Assembly (NCBI GenBank): GCA_041854955.1
Contig: JBHADF010000047.1
Location: 1 to 64,000 of the forward strand
Length of the DNA: 64,000 nucleotides
Direction of reading: 5' to 3'
From: CAMENZ01 sp041854955
GTDB lineage: Bacteria > Bacillota > Clostridia > Peptostreptococcales > Anaerovoracaceae
Position numbers and translations under genes: made by a program. Position 1 is the stretch's first letter. Each line of letters starts with the position of its first letter. Below are positions 32,583 through 42,900 of this stretch, one piece after another. The notes below the pieces were generated by a model. It was not told the origin of the DNA. It saw nothing but the letters and a program-made list of their open reading frames with translations, and did no database searches.

Positions 32583-34508
32583 CTATAAGTCTATGGTGGC
32601 ATACTCGGCATTTTCCTCGATGAATTTCTTACGAGGAGGTACCTTATCGCCCATTAAAGTAGTGAATATCTCATCTGCCATGGCGCTGTCTTCCAGGGTA
32701 ATCTGAACCAAGGTTCTGTGCTCGTAGTCCATGGTGGTTTCCCAAAGCTGACTTGCATCCATTTCTCCCAAACCTTTGTAGCGCTGTATGTCAACCTTTC
32801 CCGGTTTATCGGCTAAGGATTCCAAAAGCTTTTCCTGCTCGCTGTCGGAATAGGTGTACCATAAATCTCTTCCCTTTTTAACCTGGAAAAGAGGTGGCTG
32901 CGCAGCATACACATAGCCCCCTTCTACGAGAGGTTTCATGTATCTGTAGAAGAAGGTCAAGAGCAGTGTCCTTATATGAGCTCCGTCTACGTCCGCATCG
33001 GTCATGATGATAATCTTATGATATCTCAGCTTTTCCAGATTGAATTCGTCACCGATTCCGCAGCCGAAGGCTGTTATCATGTTTTTAATCTCATCAGAGC
33101 TGAGTATTCTGTCCAATCTGGCTTTTTCAACATTGAGAATTTTACCTCTCAAGGGCAAAATAGCCTGTCTCTTTCTGTCTCTTCCTTCCTTGGCAGAGCC
33201 TCCGGCGGAGTCTCCCTCTACCAGGAAAATTTCAGAAAGAGTAGGGTCTTTTTCTGAGCAGTCTGCCAGCTTTCCGGGAAGGGCAAAGCTTTCCAAGGCT
33301 CCTTTTCTTCTCGTTAAATCTCTTGCCTTTCTGGCGGCCTCTCTTGCTCTGGCGGCTTTTACGCACTTTTCTATGATAATTCTGGCCTGTGCAGGGTTCA
33401 TTTCCAGGAAATACATGAGATTTTCATTGGTGGCCTGTTCAACTGCTCCTCGTACCTCCGTATTTCCCAGCTTAGCCTTAGTCTGTCCTTCAAACTGAGG
33501 TTCTGAAAGCTTTACGGAAACTACAGCTGTGAGACCTTCTCTCACATCGTCACCGGAGAGAGCATCGTCATTTTCCTTGAGGAGCTTGGATTTCTTACCG
33601 TAATCGTTTATTACCCTTGTAAGGGAGCTCTTAAAGCCGACAATATGGGTTCCTCCGTCGGTGGTGTTTATGTTATTTGCATAGCCTAAAATCAACTCGC
33701 TGTAGCTGGTGGTGTATTGCATTGCCACCTCTACCTCGTAGTTGTCCCTTATAACTTCAAAATATATTACATCATCGTGAAGAGAATCCTTGTTCTGGTT
33801 CTGATATTTAACCATTTCCTTGATTCCGCCTTCATAGTGATAGGTTTCACTCCTCTTATGGCCTTCTCTCTCATCCTTAAAGTTTATCTTTATGCCCTTG
33901 TTAAGGAAAGCCATTTCTCTCAGTCTATGCTCTAAAGTAGGAAAATCGAAGACTGTAGTTTCCCTGAAAATTTCCGGGTCAGGCCAGAAGGTGGTCTTTG
34001 AGCCTGTCTTTTTGGACTCACCTATTTCTTCTAAGGGTGTCATGGTCTTACCGTAGGCGTAGGACTGCTTATAAATCTTTCCGTTTCGCTTAATTTCAAC
34101 GTCCATATGTGTGGAAAGAGCGTTAACTACGGAAGCACCTACTCCGTGAAGTCCTCCTGAAACCTTATATCCTCCGCCGCCGAATTTTCCTCCGGCATGA
34201 AGAACCGTGTGTATTACCTCTACTGCGGGAATTTTCATGGTAGGATGCATATCTACAGGCATACCTCTTCCGTCATCTTCCACCACGATGGAGTTATCCT
34301 TTTGGATGGTAACGGAAATAGTTTTACAATATCCGGCCAAGGCTTCGTCTATGGAGTTGTCCACAACCTCGTAAACCAGATGATGCAAGCCCCTCGGCCC
34401 TGTACTTCCTATGTACATACCCGGTCTTTTTCTTACAGCTTCCAAGCCTTCCAATACTTGAATTTGCGCCGCGTCATACTGAGGATTATTCTTTTCTTCT
34501 AAACTCAT
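32583..34508 (-). CDS. gyrB: DNA gyrase subunit B
   Basis: The 641-residue gyrase B has the GHKL ATPase domain with VDNSIDEALAGYC, DDGRGMPVD and GLHGVGASVVNALS, then the Toprim domain with EGDSAGGSAK and DADVDGAHIRTLLLTFF. The ATG at 34508 follows AAAGGGGAAAAT; a TTG five codons upstream is part of that site. It introduces negative supercoils with GyrA. Confidence 0.98.
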   Translation of the reverse strand: MSLEEKNNPQYDAAQIQVLEGLEAVRKRPGMYIGSTGPRGLHHLVYEVVDNSIDEALAGYCKTISVTIQKDNSIVVEDDGRGMPVDMHPTMKIPAVEVIHTVLHAGGKFGGGGYKVSGGLHGVGASVVNALSTHMDVEIKRNGKIYKQSYAYGKTMTPLEEIGESKKTGSKTTFWPDPEIFRETTVFDFPTLEHRLREMAFLNKGIKINFKDEREGHKRSETYHYEGGIKEMVKYQNQNKDSLHDDVIYFEVIRDNYEVEVAMQYTTSYSELILGYANNINTTDGGTHIVGFKSSLTRVINDYGKKSKLLKENDDALSGDDVREGLTAVVSVKLSEPQFEGQTKAKLGNTEVRGAVEQATNENLMYFLEMNPAQARIIIEKCVKAARAREAARKARDLTRRKGALESFALPGKLADCSEKDPTLSEIFLVEGDSAGGSAKEGRDRKRQAILPLRGKILNVEKARLDRILSSDEIKNMITAFGCGIGDEFNLEKLRYHKIIIMTDADVDGAHIRTLLLTFFYRYMKPLVEGGYVYAAQPPLFQVKKGRDLWYTYSDSEQEKLLESLADKPGKVDIQRYKGLGEMDASQLWETTMDYEHRTLVQITLEDSAMADEIFTTLMGDKVPPRKKFIEENAEYATIDL

Positions 34509-34519
34509 ATTTTCCCCTT

Positions 34520-35626
34520 TCAATGGTTTATTTTATGATTTTCTTTACTATCTAAAATGCTTATTTTGCCTTTTTTAACTAAAAAAACTGTCTTTTCACT
34601 GAATTTTTCCGATATTTTATCAGATATTTCAGCATTTGTTATGAAAAGCTGAACTCTTTCCAGAGATTTTATAAGAAATTCCTGTCTTGTTGAATCAAGC
34701 TCAGACATTACATCATCCAAAAGTAGTATGGGAAGCTCTCCCGTCTCTTCTTCTATGATAGATATTTCGGCCAGCTTAAGAGATAGGGCCGCAGTTCTCT
34801 GCTGTCCCTGGGAACCGAAGCTCCTTACGTTTATACCGTTTATAAAGAATTCCAAATCGTCCTTATGAGGTCCCTTTGTGGTGGTTCTCTGTCTTATATC
34901 AGAGCTGTAGCTCTTTTTTATTTCCTCATATAAATCACGATTTTCACCTACATTAGGTTCATAAATTATGTTTAAAGCTTCTTTTCCGTCGGTTATTTTA
35001 CCATGAATTTCCTTGCTTATTAAGTTTATTTTTTCTATAAACTCTCTTCTTTGGGCTATTATAGCCTTTCCGTATTTTGAAAGCTGAAGGTCCCAAATAT
35101 CCAGAATTTCAGGGTCTATATAGTTTTCCTTAAGATAATTGTTTCTCTGTAAAAGGATTTTTTTATAGTTTCCGAGATTATCATAGTAGGAGGGACTTAT
35201 CTGACATAGCTCTCTGTCTATGAATTTTCGCCTTCTTTCAGGCTCATCCTTTACTATCTTTAAATCCTCCGGAGAAAATATGACGATATGGAGATTTTCC
35301 AAAAGCTCGGAGGTTTTTCTTATCTTTACACCGTCAAGCTTTATATATTTTTTAGAATCCCTTCCCGACAATATTTCCACCGTATTTTCAAAATCTTTTT
35401 TTACTATTTCAGTGTATACTCTCGAAAAATCCCTGTCGAATTTAACCAGCTCATTATATTTATTCGTCCTGAAGGATCTTCCTATGGATGTAAAATATAT
35501 GGCCTCCAAAAGGTTTGTTTTCCCCTGAGCGTTATCTCCGACGAAAATATTTACCTTTTCATTGAAATCCAATTCCAGATCATCATAATTTCGGAAATTT
35601 TTAAGTTTTATTTTCTTTACATACAT
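34520..35626 (-). CDS. recF: DNA replication and repair protein RecF
   Basis: The 368-residue SMC-like ATPase has the N-terminal Walker A GDNAQGKTNLLEA, a signature region around SFGSQGQQRTAALSLKLAE and Walker B ILLLDDVMSELD. It helps load RecA at gaps. It begins 4 bases after dnaN; the small S4-domain gene (yaaA) that lies between dnaN and recF in many Firmicutes is missing. Confidence 0.97.
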   Translation of the reverse strand: MYVKKIKLKNFRNYDDLELDFNEKVNIFVGDNAQGKTNLLEAIYFTSIGRSFRTNKYNELVKFDRDFSRVYTEIVKKDFENTVEILSGRDSKKYIKLDGVKIRKTSELLENLHIVIFSPEDLKIVKDEPERRRKFIDRELCQISPSYYDNLGNYKKILLQRNNYLKENYIDPEILDIWDLQLSKYGKAIIAQRREFIEKINLISKEIHGKITDGKEALNIIYEPNVGENRDLYEEIKKSYSSDIRQRTTTKGPHKDDLEFFINGINVRSFGSQGQQRTAALSLKLAEISIIEEETGELPILLLDDVMSELDSTRQEFLIKSLERVQLFITNAEISDKISEKFSEKTVFLVKKGKISILDSKENHKINH

Positions 35627-35630
35627 AAAT

Positions 35631-36746
35631 CTAATTGTTTGTAATCCTTACGGGAAGCACCAGATATTCATAGTGATTTCCGTTTATAGGCCTTATAAGG
35701 CAAGGGCTTACACTGTTGTTGAATAACAGACTTATTTCTTCATCATCTATAGCCTTAAGGGCATCTATTATATATTTTGAGTTAAAGCCTATTACGAGAT
35801 CATCTCCGAATTTTGAAATTATAACATTTTCCTTAACATTTCCTTCTTCGGATTTGGATGTTATCTCTATGTTATTTTCTACTATATCGAATTTTACAAG
35901 GTTATTCTTTCCAACCTTTGCTAAAAGAGAAGCTCTCTCTATAGATTCCAAAAGATCTGATTTATTCACTATAACCTTTATCTTGCTTTCGGAAGGAAGA
36001 ATTTCATTATATTTTATAAATTCCCCGTCCAAAAGTCTGAGTACAACCTTTATATCTTCTATTACAAAGGTTACTCTCTTATCGTTTATATACATATCCA
36101 CAGTCTTTTCTTCTGTTTCCGACTCGGATATTATCTTTCCTATTTCAGAGATAATTTTAGCCGGTATGATAACCTTTTTTTCTGTGGAATTCTTTATGCC
36201 TTCACGGGCTATGGCCATTCTAAAGCCGTCCAGAGAAACCATATTGAGAGATTCTTCCGTCATTTCCAGGAGAACACCTGTAATAACACCCCTCGATTCA
36301 TCTATGGAAGCTGCAAAGGATGTCTTCTTAATCATATCCTTAAGGATTTCCTTATCGAATACTACCTTTTCCCTTTCTTCTTCACTTAAGGAAAGCTTTG
36401 GAAATTCATCGGAGGATGAGCCTACGATGTTGAATTGAGAATTTGAGCAGCTTATCATAACATTATTGTCCTGATTTTCTACCAAAATATTTTCATTGGG
36501 AAGCTTTCTTATTATGTCGCCGAAAAGCTTGGCTTGAACCACTATTTCTCCCGGTTGAAAATCTTCTACCTGGAAAGTTTTCTCTATGGTTAAATCTAAA
36601 TCTGAAGCGGACATGGTAAGTAGACCATTTTCATCAACCTTTAATAAAATTCCTTTAAGTATGGGAATTGTAGTTCTGGATGTAACCGCTTTTGATACTA
36701 TATTAAGGGCCTTTGATAATATCTGCTGCTTGCAAGAAAATTTCAT
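35631..36746 (-). CDS. dnaN: DNA polymerase III beta sliding clamp
   Basis: The 371-residue clamp is of normal length with three repeated domains. It starts MKFSCKQQILSKALNIVSKA and ends PVRITN(N), where the C-terminal peptide contacts the clamp loader and polymerase. It lies downstream of the oriC unwinding region. AT content and Lys/Asn use are higher in dnaN-recF than in the neighbouring genes. Confidence 0.98.
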   Translation of the reverse strand: MKFSCKQQILSKALNIVSKAVTSRTTIPILKGILLKVDENGLLTMSASDLDLTIEKTFQVEDFQPGEIVVQAKLFGDIIRKLPNENILVENQDNNVMISCSNSQFNIVGSSSDEFPKLSLSEEEREKVVFDKEILKDMIKKTSFAASIDESRGVITGVLLEMTEESLNMVSLDGFRMAIAREGIKNSTEKKVIIPAKIISEIGKIISESETEEKTVDMYINDKRVTFVIEDIKVVLRLLDGEFIKYNEILPSESKIKVIVNKSDLLESIERASLLAKVGKNNLVKFDIVENNIEITSKSEEGNVKENVIISKFGDDLVIGFNSKYIIDALKAIDDEEISLLFNNSVSPCLIRPINGNHYEYLVLPVRITNN

Positions 36747-36924
36747 TTTTTAACCTCCGCTTTTTATCAATCTTTTATTTTTTTTGTAGTAATAGTAGTA
36801 GTAGGGGCTGTGGAATCTGTGGATAACTTTTAGGAGTATTATAATTACTCAAAAATTTATTCTTTTTAACCTGTGGATAAGTCTGAAAATTTATCCTAAC
36901 AGCTTATAGTAAAAATTTAATAAG
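36747..36924. other. oriC: oriC core: DnaA boxes, DnaA-trio and AT-rich unwinding region
   Basis: The 178-base gap between dnaA and dnaN has the Bacillus-type unwinding layout. Read toward dnaN it contains a DnaA box (36880-36872, TTATCCACA), a second perfect box (36826-36818), a weaker adjoining box (36817-36809), a GC patch (GCCCC), then the DnaA-trio: six triplets TAG/TAA on the plus strand at 36787-36804, that is TAC-TAC repeats toward dnaN. An AT-rich stretch (about 36750-36786) where strand opening is expected comes next. A weak box (TTATCCTAA) is at 36891-36899. Confidence 0.9.
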
Positions 36925-38307
36925 CTACTCCTTTATTTCTCTTTTAAGATTTTCTATAACCTCACTTAAGCCCTCTTCGTTTTTTATGTCCTCTTCTATT
37001 TTTTCACAGGCATATTTAACGGTGGTATGGTGTTTGCCTCCGAAATATTTTCCTATCTGAGGTAGTGAGCTGTCTGTCATTTCCCTTATGAGATACATGG
37101 CTATTTGCCTTGGAAATGCTATATTATTAGTCTTTTTATTAGATTCAAGTTCCGATAGTTTAATTCCGTATTTTTGGCACACGGCCTTTTTTATTCTTTC
37201 CGGAGTGACGGATAATTCGCCACTGTTCGATATTATATTTTTTAAAACACGCTTTGCCATAGCCTTATCCGGCTTATCACCTACCAGGACGGACAGAGAA
37301 ACGGTACTGTTAAAGGCACCCTCCATTTCCCTCACATTATCCTTTATCTTTTCGGCTATGGTTACGATTACCTCTTCCAGATCCTTATCCATATTTATTT
37401 TCATATTTTTAGCCATCCGCTCTAAAATAGCTACTCTCGTTTCATAGTCCGGCGGCTGAATATCGGCTATAAGGTTCCAGTTAAATCGAGATCTAAGCCT
37501 TTCATTGAGATTTACCAATTTATTGGGAGCTCTGTCGCTGGAAATTATGATCTGCTTGTTTTCACCGTAAAGGGTGTTAAAGGTGTGGAAAAATTCTTCC
37601 TGTGTACTTTCTTTATTCTCTATAAATTGAATATCATCTATTATGAGTACGTCAACTTTTCTGTATTTTGACTTAAACTCATTTATCTTTCTTTCTCCTA
37701 AGGCTCTTATAAGCTCCGTGGTAAAGGTTTCGCTGTCGGTATAAAGCACATTGAGCTTAGGATTGTTTTTTAGAATATGTATTCCTATAGCCTGTATTAA
37801 ATGAGTTTTTCCCAAGCCGGAGCCTCCGTATATAAAAAGAGGATTATATGCATCCGAAGGAGATTCGGCTACGGCCAAAGCAGCTGCATGGGCATATTTA
37901 TTGCTGTTTCCGACTACGAAGTTTTCGAAGGAATGCTTGGGATTAAGCATATTTTCCTTATCCAGCTTCTTTTCCACATGCTTCTTTTTGGAATTTAAAA
38001 TCTCAGGCTCAGAAGCTTCCCCTGAATTTGAAAGTTCTTCAGCCTCCTTTATGACAACACGAAAATCACCTTCCAAAACTATTTTGAAGGCTTCCTCCAA
38101 GGAAGGGATATATCTGTTTTTTAAAACATTGATGATAATATCTTGGGAAACGCTGTTTTCAGGACGAACCTGAATATATGCTATATTCAGCTCCGTGTCG
38201 ATTTTGGATATTTGAAGGGGGAGAAACCAGGTCTGAAAGCAGGTTTGAGTATTATTTTCCATCAAAATTTCCAAAACGGAATTCCAAATTCTTTCATAAG
38301 TGTTCAT
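36925..38307 (-). CDS. dnaA: Chromosomal replication initiator DnaA
   Basis: The 461-residue initiator has domain I (about 1-85), a linker, the AAA+ domain (Walker A GGSGLGKTHL, Walker B VLIIDDIQF, arginine-finger region NERLRSRFNWNLI) and DNA-binding domain IV. The signature in domain IV reads GGKHHTTV, with His427 where Asp is usual (RDHTTV). The start at 38307 matches family length; AAAAGG lies rather far upstream (about 13 bases). A longer frame to 38436 has no supporting site and runs through the promoter. Confidence 0.96.
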   Translation of the reverse strand: MNTYERIWNSVLEILMENNTQTCFQTWFLPLQISKIDTELNIAYIQVRPENSVSQDIIINVLKNRYIPSLEEAFKIVLEGDFRVVIKEAEELSNSGEASEPEILNSKKKHVEKKLDKENMLNPKHSFENFVVGNSNKYAHAAALAVAESPSDAYNPLFIYGGSGLGKTHLIQAIGIHILKNNPKLNVLYTDSETFTTELIRALGERKINEFKSKYRKVDVLIIDDIQFIENKESTQEEFFHTFNTLYGENKQIIISSDRAPNKLVNLNERLRSRFNWNLIADIQPPDYETRVAILERMAKNMKINMDKDLEEVIVTIAEKIKDNVREMEGAFNSTVSLSVLVGDKPDKAMAKRVLKNIISNSGELSVTPERIKKAVCQKYGIKLSELESNKKTNNIAFPRQIAMYLIREMTDSSLPQIGKYFGGKHHTTVKYACEKIEEDIKNEEGLSEVIENLKREIKE

Positions 38308-38344
38308 ACAACCACATACCTTTTCTGTTTTATTAGCACATTTC

Positions 38345-38373
38345 ATTGTATAACAAAAACGAAATGAAAACAA
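38345..38373 (-). promoter_or_regulatory. Probable dnaA promoter
   Basis: On the minus strand TTGTTT (38373-38368) and TACAAT (38350-38345) are 17 bases apart, about 40 bases before the dnaA ATG. DnaA boxes further upstream suggest autoregulation. Confidence 0.65.
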
Positions 38374-38397
38374 GTGAAAAAGCTGACAATGAAAATA

Positions 38398-38502
38398 TGG
38401 GGATAAATATAGGTTTTTTAACCTGTCAAGGAGCATATAAACAACTAAATATAGTCAAAAAATCAAAAGTTTTCCTCAATTTTATCCACAAGTTGTGGAT
38501 AA
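38398..38502. other. Upstream oriC element: DnaA boxes
   Basis: Two perfect DnaA boxes face each other head to head with a 3-base gap: TTATCCACA at 38482-38490 and TGTGGATAA at 38494-38502. A third with one mismatch (TGGGGATAA) is at 38398-38406. With the dnaA-dnaN region they make a bipartite origin flanking dnaA. The rest of the 290-base gap holds two divergent promoters. Confidence 0.85.
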
Positions 38503-38532
38503 GTCTTTTTAATCAGCAGCTATACTAAAATA

Positions 38533-38561
38533 TCGACACAGTCTTAACCAAGTGGTACAAT
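38533..38561 (+). promoter_or_regulatory. Probable promoter of the SWIM-protein operon
   Basis: TCGACA (38533-38538) and TACAAT (38556-38561) are 17 bases apart, 37 bases before the ATG at 38598. Confidence 0.65.
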
Positions 38562-38597
38562 GAACCTATATATAATTCTTTGTAATTAGGGGGAAAT

Positions 38598-39947
38598 ATG
38601 AGAGAATTTAGGGACGAGTCAAAACTCTACAATGGAAATTTGGCACTGGCATTGGCACCTGCCTTAACACCTAAGGGAATAGAAAAGGATCCGATTTTCT
38701 TTAAGGGCGATATTGTAAATCCTCTGATTTTTTCAAGAGGCTTAATTGTATTGTCGGATATAGTTTCCACAAGGTATTTCAATTATGTGCCTGTAGCCCT
38801 TAGAGATCCGGTTTTGTCGGCCCAAGGAAACATGCTTAGAGCCGAGTGCTTTTCCGCCTGTAATGGAGTTTATGCCAGACTGGATTTGTTTCAGGAGGGT
38901 TTATACGGAGATATTTCCTACGGTACTACCAATGTGGATATAGGTACAGAGCTTCGCAAGGCTCTCATAGATGTGAAACAGGGAGACAAGCTTAGGCTTA
39001 ATATAGGAAATGAGGGTTTAGGTGCATTTCACAGCATCAAAGAAGAGGAAGGCTACTCTTCCGGCATAAAGTTTATCAGGCAGAGACCTGTGGAGATGCC
39101 GGACAGATGGATAAGAGCCCTGGGAAACTGTGCGGAAATTCATCGTGATATGGAGCTGATTTTCACCATAGAGGGCATGGGAGCGAAAAACTTTATAGCC
39201 ACCCTGCCTCCCGTTACTGGGAAGGAACAGGCCGGCTGGCTCACCTATACTAAGAACGGTCTAAAGCTCATGCCGAGAGAATCAAAGGATAGCGTGTACA
39301 TCAGCGGAATACACAGGCTAAGCAGCTTAAAAAGACTTATGAGCGATGTCCGCTCCATAGCCTTCTACGGACCTAAAGCAGGGGAAAAGGGTCCTGTTAT
39401 GGTAGAAGTCAGAATGGACAATACTAATCTTACTCTGAGCTTAACGGCTAAAAGCTATCAGGGCTATTCGGGGGAAGGAGCTTTGCTGGAGTCCCTGTCA
39501 ACCCTTGAAGCTGTGGAAAACTCCGACAGAATAAGTGAGCTCCTCTGCTTTGAATCTAAAATAGACAAGGAAGATATAAGCAAAAAATTAAGTCTTACAA
39601 AAGCTGAGACGGATTACGCCCTGGGATTGTTGGCGGTTTCCGGCAAATTAGGCTACGATGGGAATAAACAGGCATATTTTCACAGAGAGCTGCCCGATGA
39701 ACCTGAAAGAGTTTTAAAGGATAATCCCAGATTGAAGGCGGCGAGAAATCTTTTGGAAAATACCGAATACATGGGAGAAAATCGCTGGTCTGTCAGGTCA
39801 AAGGACTCGGAATACAGAGTTTTCTACGACGGAAATGAAACCATAGAAAAGGCCAAGTGCACCTGCACCTGGTATCTGAAATACCAAAACAGCAGAGGCC
39901 CCTGTAAACATATTTTGGCGGCAAAGCTGAAATCGGAAGAAAAGTAG
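38598..39947 (+). CDS. SWIM zinc-finger protein
   Basis: The 449-residue protein ends in a SWIM finger: Cys421-x-Cys423, twelve residues, Cys436-x-His438 (CTCTWYLKYQN then PCKH). SWIM fingers bind zinc and often DNA or protein. The rest is not a known enzyme to me: an N-terminal region of alternating strands with many Asn/Gly/Leu, and a winged-helix-like patch (DKEDISKKLSLTKAETDYA, about 328-350) just before the finger. No signal peptide or membrane helix. It starts an operon with the 1130-residue gene 46 bases downstream. A GGGGG site precedes the ATG. Confidence 0.85.
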   Translation: MREFRDESKLYNGNLALALAPALTPKGIEKDPIFFKGDIVNPLIFSRGLIVLSDIVSTRYFNYVPVALRDPVLSAQGNMLRAECFSACNGVYARLDLFQEGLYGDISYGTTNVDIGTELRKALIDVKQGDKLRLNIGNEGLGAFHSIKEEEGYSSGIKFIRQRPVEMPDRWIRALGNCAEIHRDMELIFTIEGMGAKNFIATLPPVTGKEQAGWLTYTKNGLKLMPRESKDSVYISGIHRLSSLKRLMSDVRSIAFYGPKAGEKGPVMVEVRMDNTNLTLSLTAKSYQGYSGEGALLESLSTLEAVENSDRISELLCFESKIDKEDISKKLSLTKAETDYALGLLAVSGKLGYDGNKQAYFHRELPDEPERVLKDNPRLKAARNLLENTEYMGENRWSVRSKDSEYRVFYDGNETIEKAKCTCTWYLKYQNSRGPCKHILAAKLKSEEK

Positions 39948-39993
39948 AGTTTTCTAAAAGAGTCGGATAAGGAGCCGGATTAAAGGAGGAAAA

Positions 39994-42900
39994 ATGGCAA
40001 GTAAATTGGAAAAGGCCGTAGAAATATATAAGTCCTTAGGTTATGAGGAAAAGGATTTTGACCATATATTGGAATTGGGAATAGGCACCAAAGAAGAGCA
40101 GAAAATAGCCAAGGAAGGCTTAAAATCGGGGGAATGGACCGAGTTTAAGCAGCTTTCTCCCAACTCCTACGGCATTGTAAAGGTCATAGATGTGGATTTA
40201 TCCAAGCTGGCCATCTTCGCCATAAGGGTGGGCGTGGATGCGGCAAGGGCTGCCAACATTTTGGGAAAAAGCGGCAAGGTTGCACTGGACGCCATTTCTC
40301 AGCGAGGAGAAAAATATGCCCTGGATTTCATAAGCAAGGCCTCCTCATCCCGCAGGCGTGCCTGGGAGCATTCATCCAGCGTCTACGGCATGCTTTGCGT
40401 AAACCTTGTTCACAATATGAATTTGGAAATCCCCCAATCCGTTGAATATATTAAGGATTGGGCGGTTCATGCCGGCGTCTCTATGGGGGTTTTAAAGGCA
40501 GACAGAGGCTATGATGAGGACTTTGCACCTTCAAGGGATGAGATAAAGAGAAGGTTTGGGGAGCACATCGAAGTGGGCATTTCTAACAATGCTCCCGCCA
40601 CAGGCCCCTTTAGCGATGTATTTTTGGCAGGCCTTAAGGAAGGCCTCATAACGAAAAAGAAAGCTAAGGAATCAGCCTTTTTCGCCTTGGATATGGCCCT
40701 CAGACCGGGAGACAGAAAGGCGTGGATGGGCATCTTAAAGGAAATAGGCATAGATGAAGGAGATATTCTCTCTAAAGGCGAGGCCCTTATTCCACTCATA
40801 GCCTTAGGAGAGACTGCCGTAACGGAGACCTTTGCACCTGTGCTCATCGAAAAGGGAAGAGAAGATATTTTGCCGGATATTTTAATAGCTTCTACAGCGG
40901 GAAGTGCAAAGAAAATAAAGGAGCTGGTACTTAGGTCGGCCCTTAAGAGGGAAAGGCCTGAGTCCTGCCAAGCTTTAAGGGAATGGTTTTCTATGCTCAA
41001 AACTGATAAGGATAAAAACATAATAAAGCTGGCAGAAAAGGTAGAAAAAGCTTGGAATATAGAGACGGAGGAGGATGAAAATTCTCAGAAAAATGTTCAT
41101 ATTCAGGGTCTTTGGCAGGAAAGACCTCAGCTTAAAGGGGTTCCGAAATTTTCTTTAGAAGAGATTTCCTTTGAAGCCTTGACGGAGCTTGCAGCGGAGA
41201 TTTCCAACAGGCAGGCGGAGGTTTCCGATTTGCTCTTTGAAAAGTTCCTGGCTTCCGTCAACAGGATGGCCTATGAAAATCCGGAGGAAACCAAGCTGAG
41301 CCTCATGGGGATAAAAATTGATGACCGAGATTTCTCCATATTGGGAAATTGGGCCAGAAACAAGGATATAGTCAACACTTTGGACGGATACAGCAGTTTT
41401 TGGGTTGAAGGCAGCGATGAAGTCAGAAGGAGAAATATAAGCGAACTGATGCACGCCCGTAATTTTAATATATGCAGCCATATTCAGGAAATCCCCTGTA
41501 TCCTTTCTACACCCAGCTTTGAGGACCTGTCCATCACATTAAAGGATTTGACAGACAGGCTGTTAAAATACAAGGAAGAGAAGAAAACAAGTGTATTGGA
41601 GCCGGATCTGCAGCTGGCCCTTACAAGGCTGGATGTAAGCTCTGCCAATGAAGAGGACATCAGAAGGCTGAAGGATATTAAGCTGAGAGTGAAGATGCCC
41701 GACGGAGAAAGCCTACGTAAGGAGGATAACAGCCCCGTAGCTCTTGGGGATGTGGTGGCGGATTACTTGAAAGACCCCTATGTGGAGCCTGATTTTGACC
41801 CTGAAAGGAATTCCCTTTGGAGCGTGGATATAGAAATGCCCAAAAGCCTCCGCCATTTCCCTAACAGATTTTCATATAACAGAGATGCCTTGTTTTCCGT
41901 ATTTCCTTTATGGGGAGATTTTGCCCTTACCTGTGTAAGGAGAGATACGGAGGTATATCACGGCCAGGGGCTCATATTGAAGCAGGTGGCAAAGAGGAGG
42001 GAACCCTTCCCCAAAGGGGCTCTCATGAACCTTTTGGCCATACATAGCTATTGGAGCGACGAAAACAGCGCTGACCTGATAGAAGCCACAAAGGAAGCTT
42101 GGGACAGAGGTTTGCTCGTAGAAGGAAGGGCCGATGCCAGATACTTGTCTTGGAGATGGAAGGAGTTTTCCAATTTAGCAAGGCTGGCAGATTCCATGGA
42201 TCAGATAGCACGAGACGGAATGCTTTCTCTCCCCTGGCAGGCGGCTGACGACATAATCAGTGAATCTTTAAAAGCACCTCGAATGTTTTCCGGCACGGCG
42301 GAGTTGGCAAAATTCATAGAGAAATATCTGGATGAGGTTATCTTCGCTGTTGAAAAGGGCATAGCAAAACCGGAGGTTCTGGAGCTTAAGGGTATAAGGG
42401 GGCTGGCACAGAAAAAGGGAACTTCGGCTGCCGTGGAGACGGCAAAGGAGATTGTGGCTAAAACAGACAGCTCCGGCCTATTTAAAAAGTCTGTGGAGAC
42501 AGGAAAAGCTAAAGGGAAAAAGGAGGAAAGAGAGCAGGCTATACCTGTTCCTGAAATCCCCTTTGATGATGTTTGGAAGAAACCTAAAGAAGCAAGGCCT
42601 ATAATAGATGACGGCGTATCCCTTAGGGTTGAACCCTTCGAAAAGCAGGGAAGAAAGCTTCTCCTCTTTACATTGATGCTGCCTGATAAAAAGGACAGGG
42701 AATACAAGGTGCTTATCAACGGCTGGATATACGGTCTCGATAACGAAGGCCAGACCAGGGCTACGGAGGTGGCTATAGGTGAGGAGTTCCCCAAGGACGA
42801 TCAAAAGGAGGTTTGGATTCACTGGAATACTGATGAAAAACGGATGGAGGTTTCCGATTTCCGAGATTGGAGAAACAATTCCAATGGCCCCCTCAAAGGA

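Noticed and set aside
36925..38436. A 503-residue DnaA starting at 38436
   Set aside because: The added N-terminus runs through the promoter region, has no ribosome binding site and no family match; 38307 is used instead.
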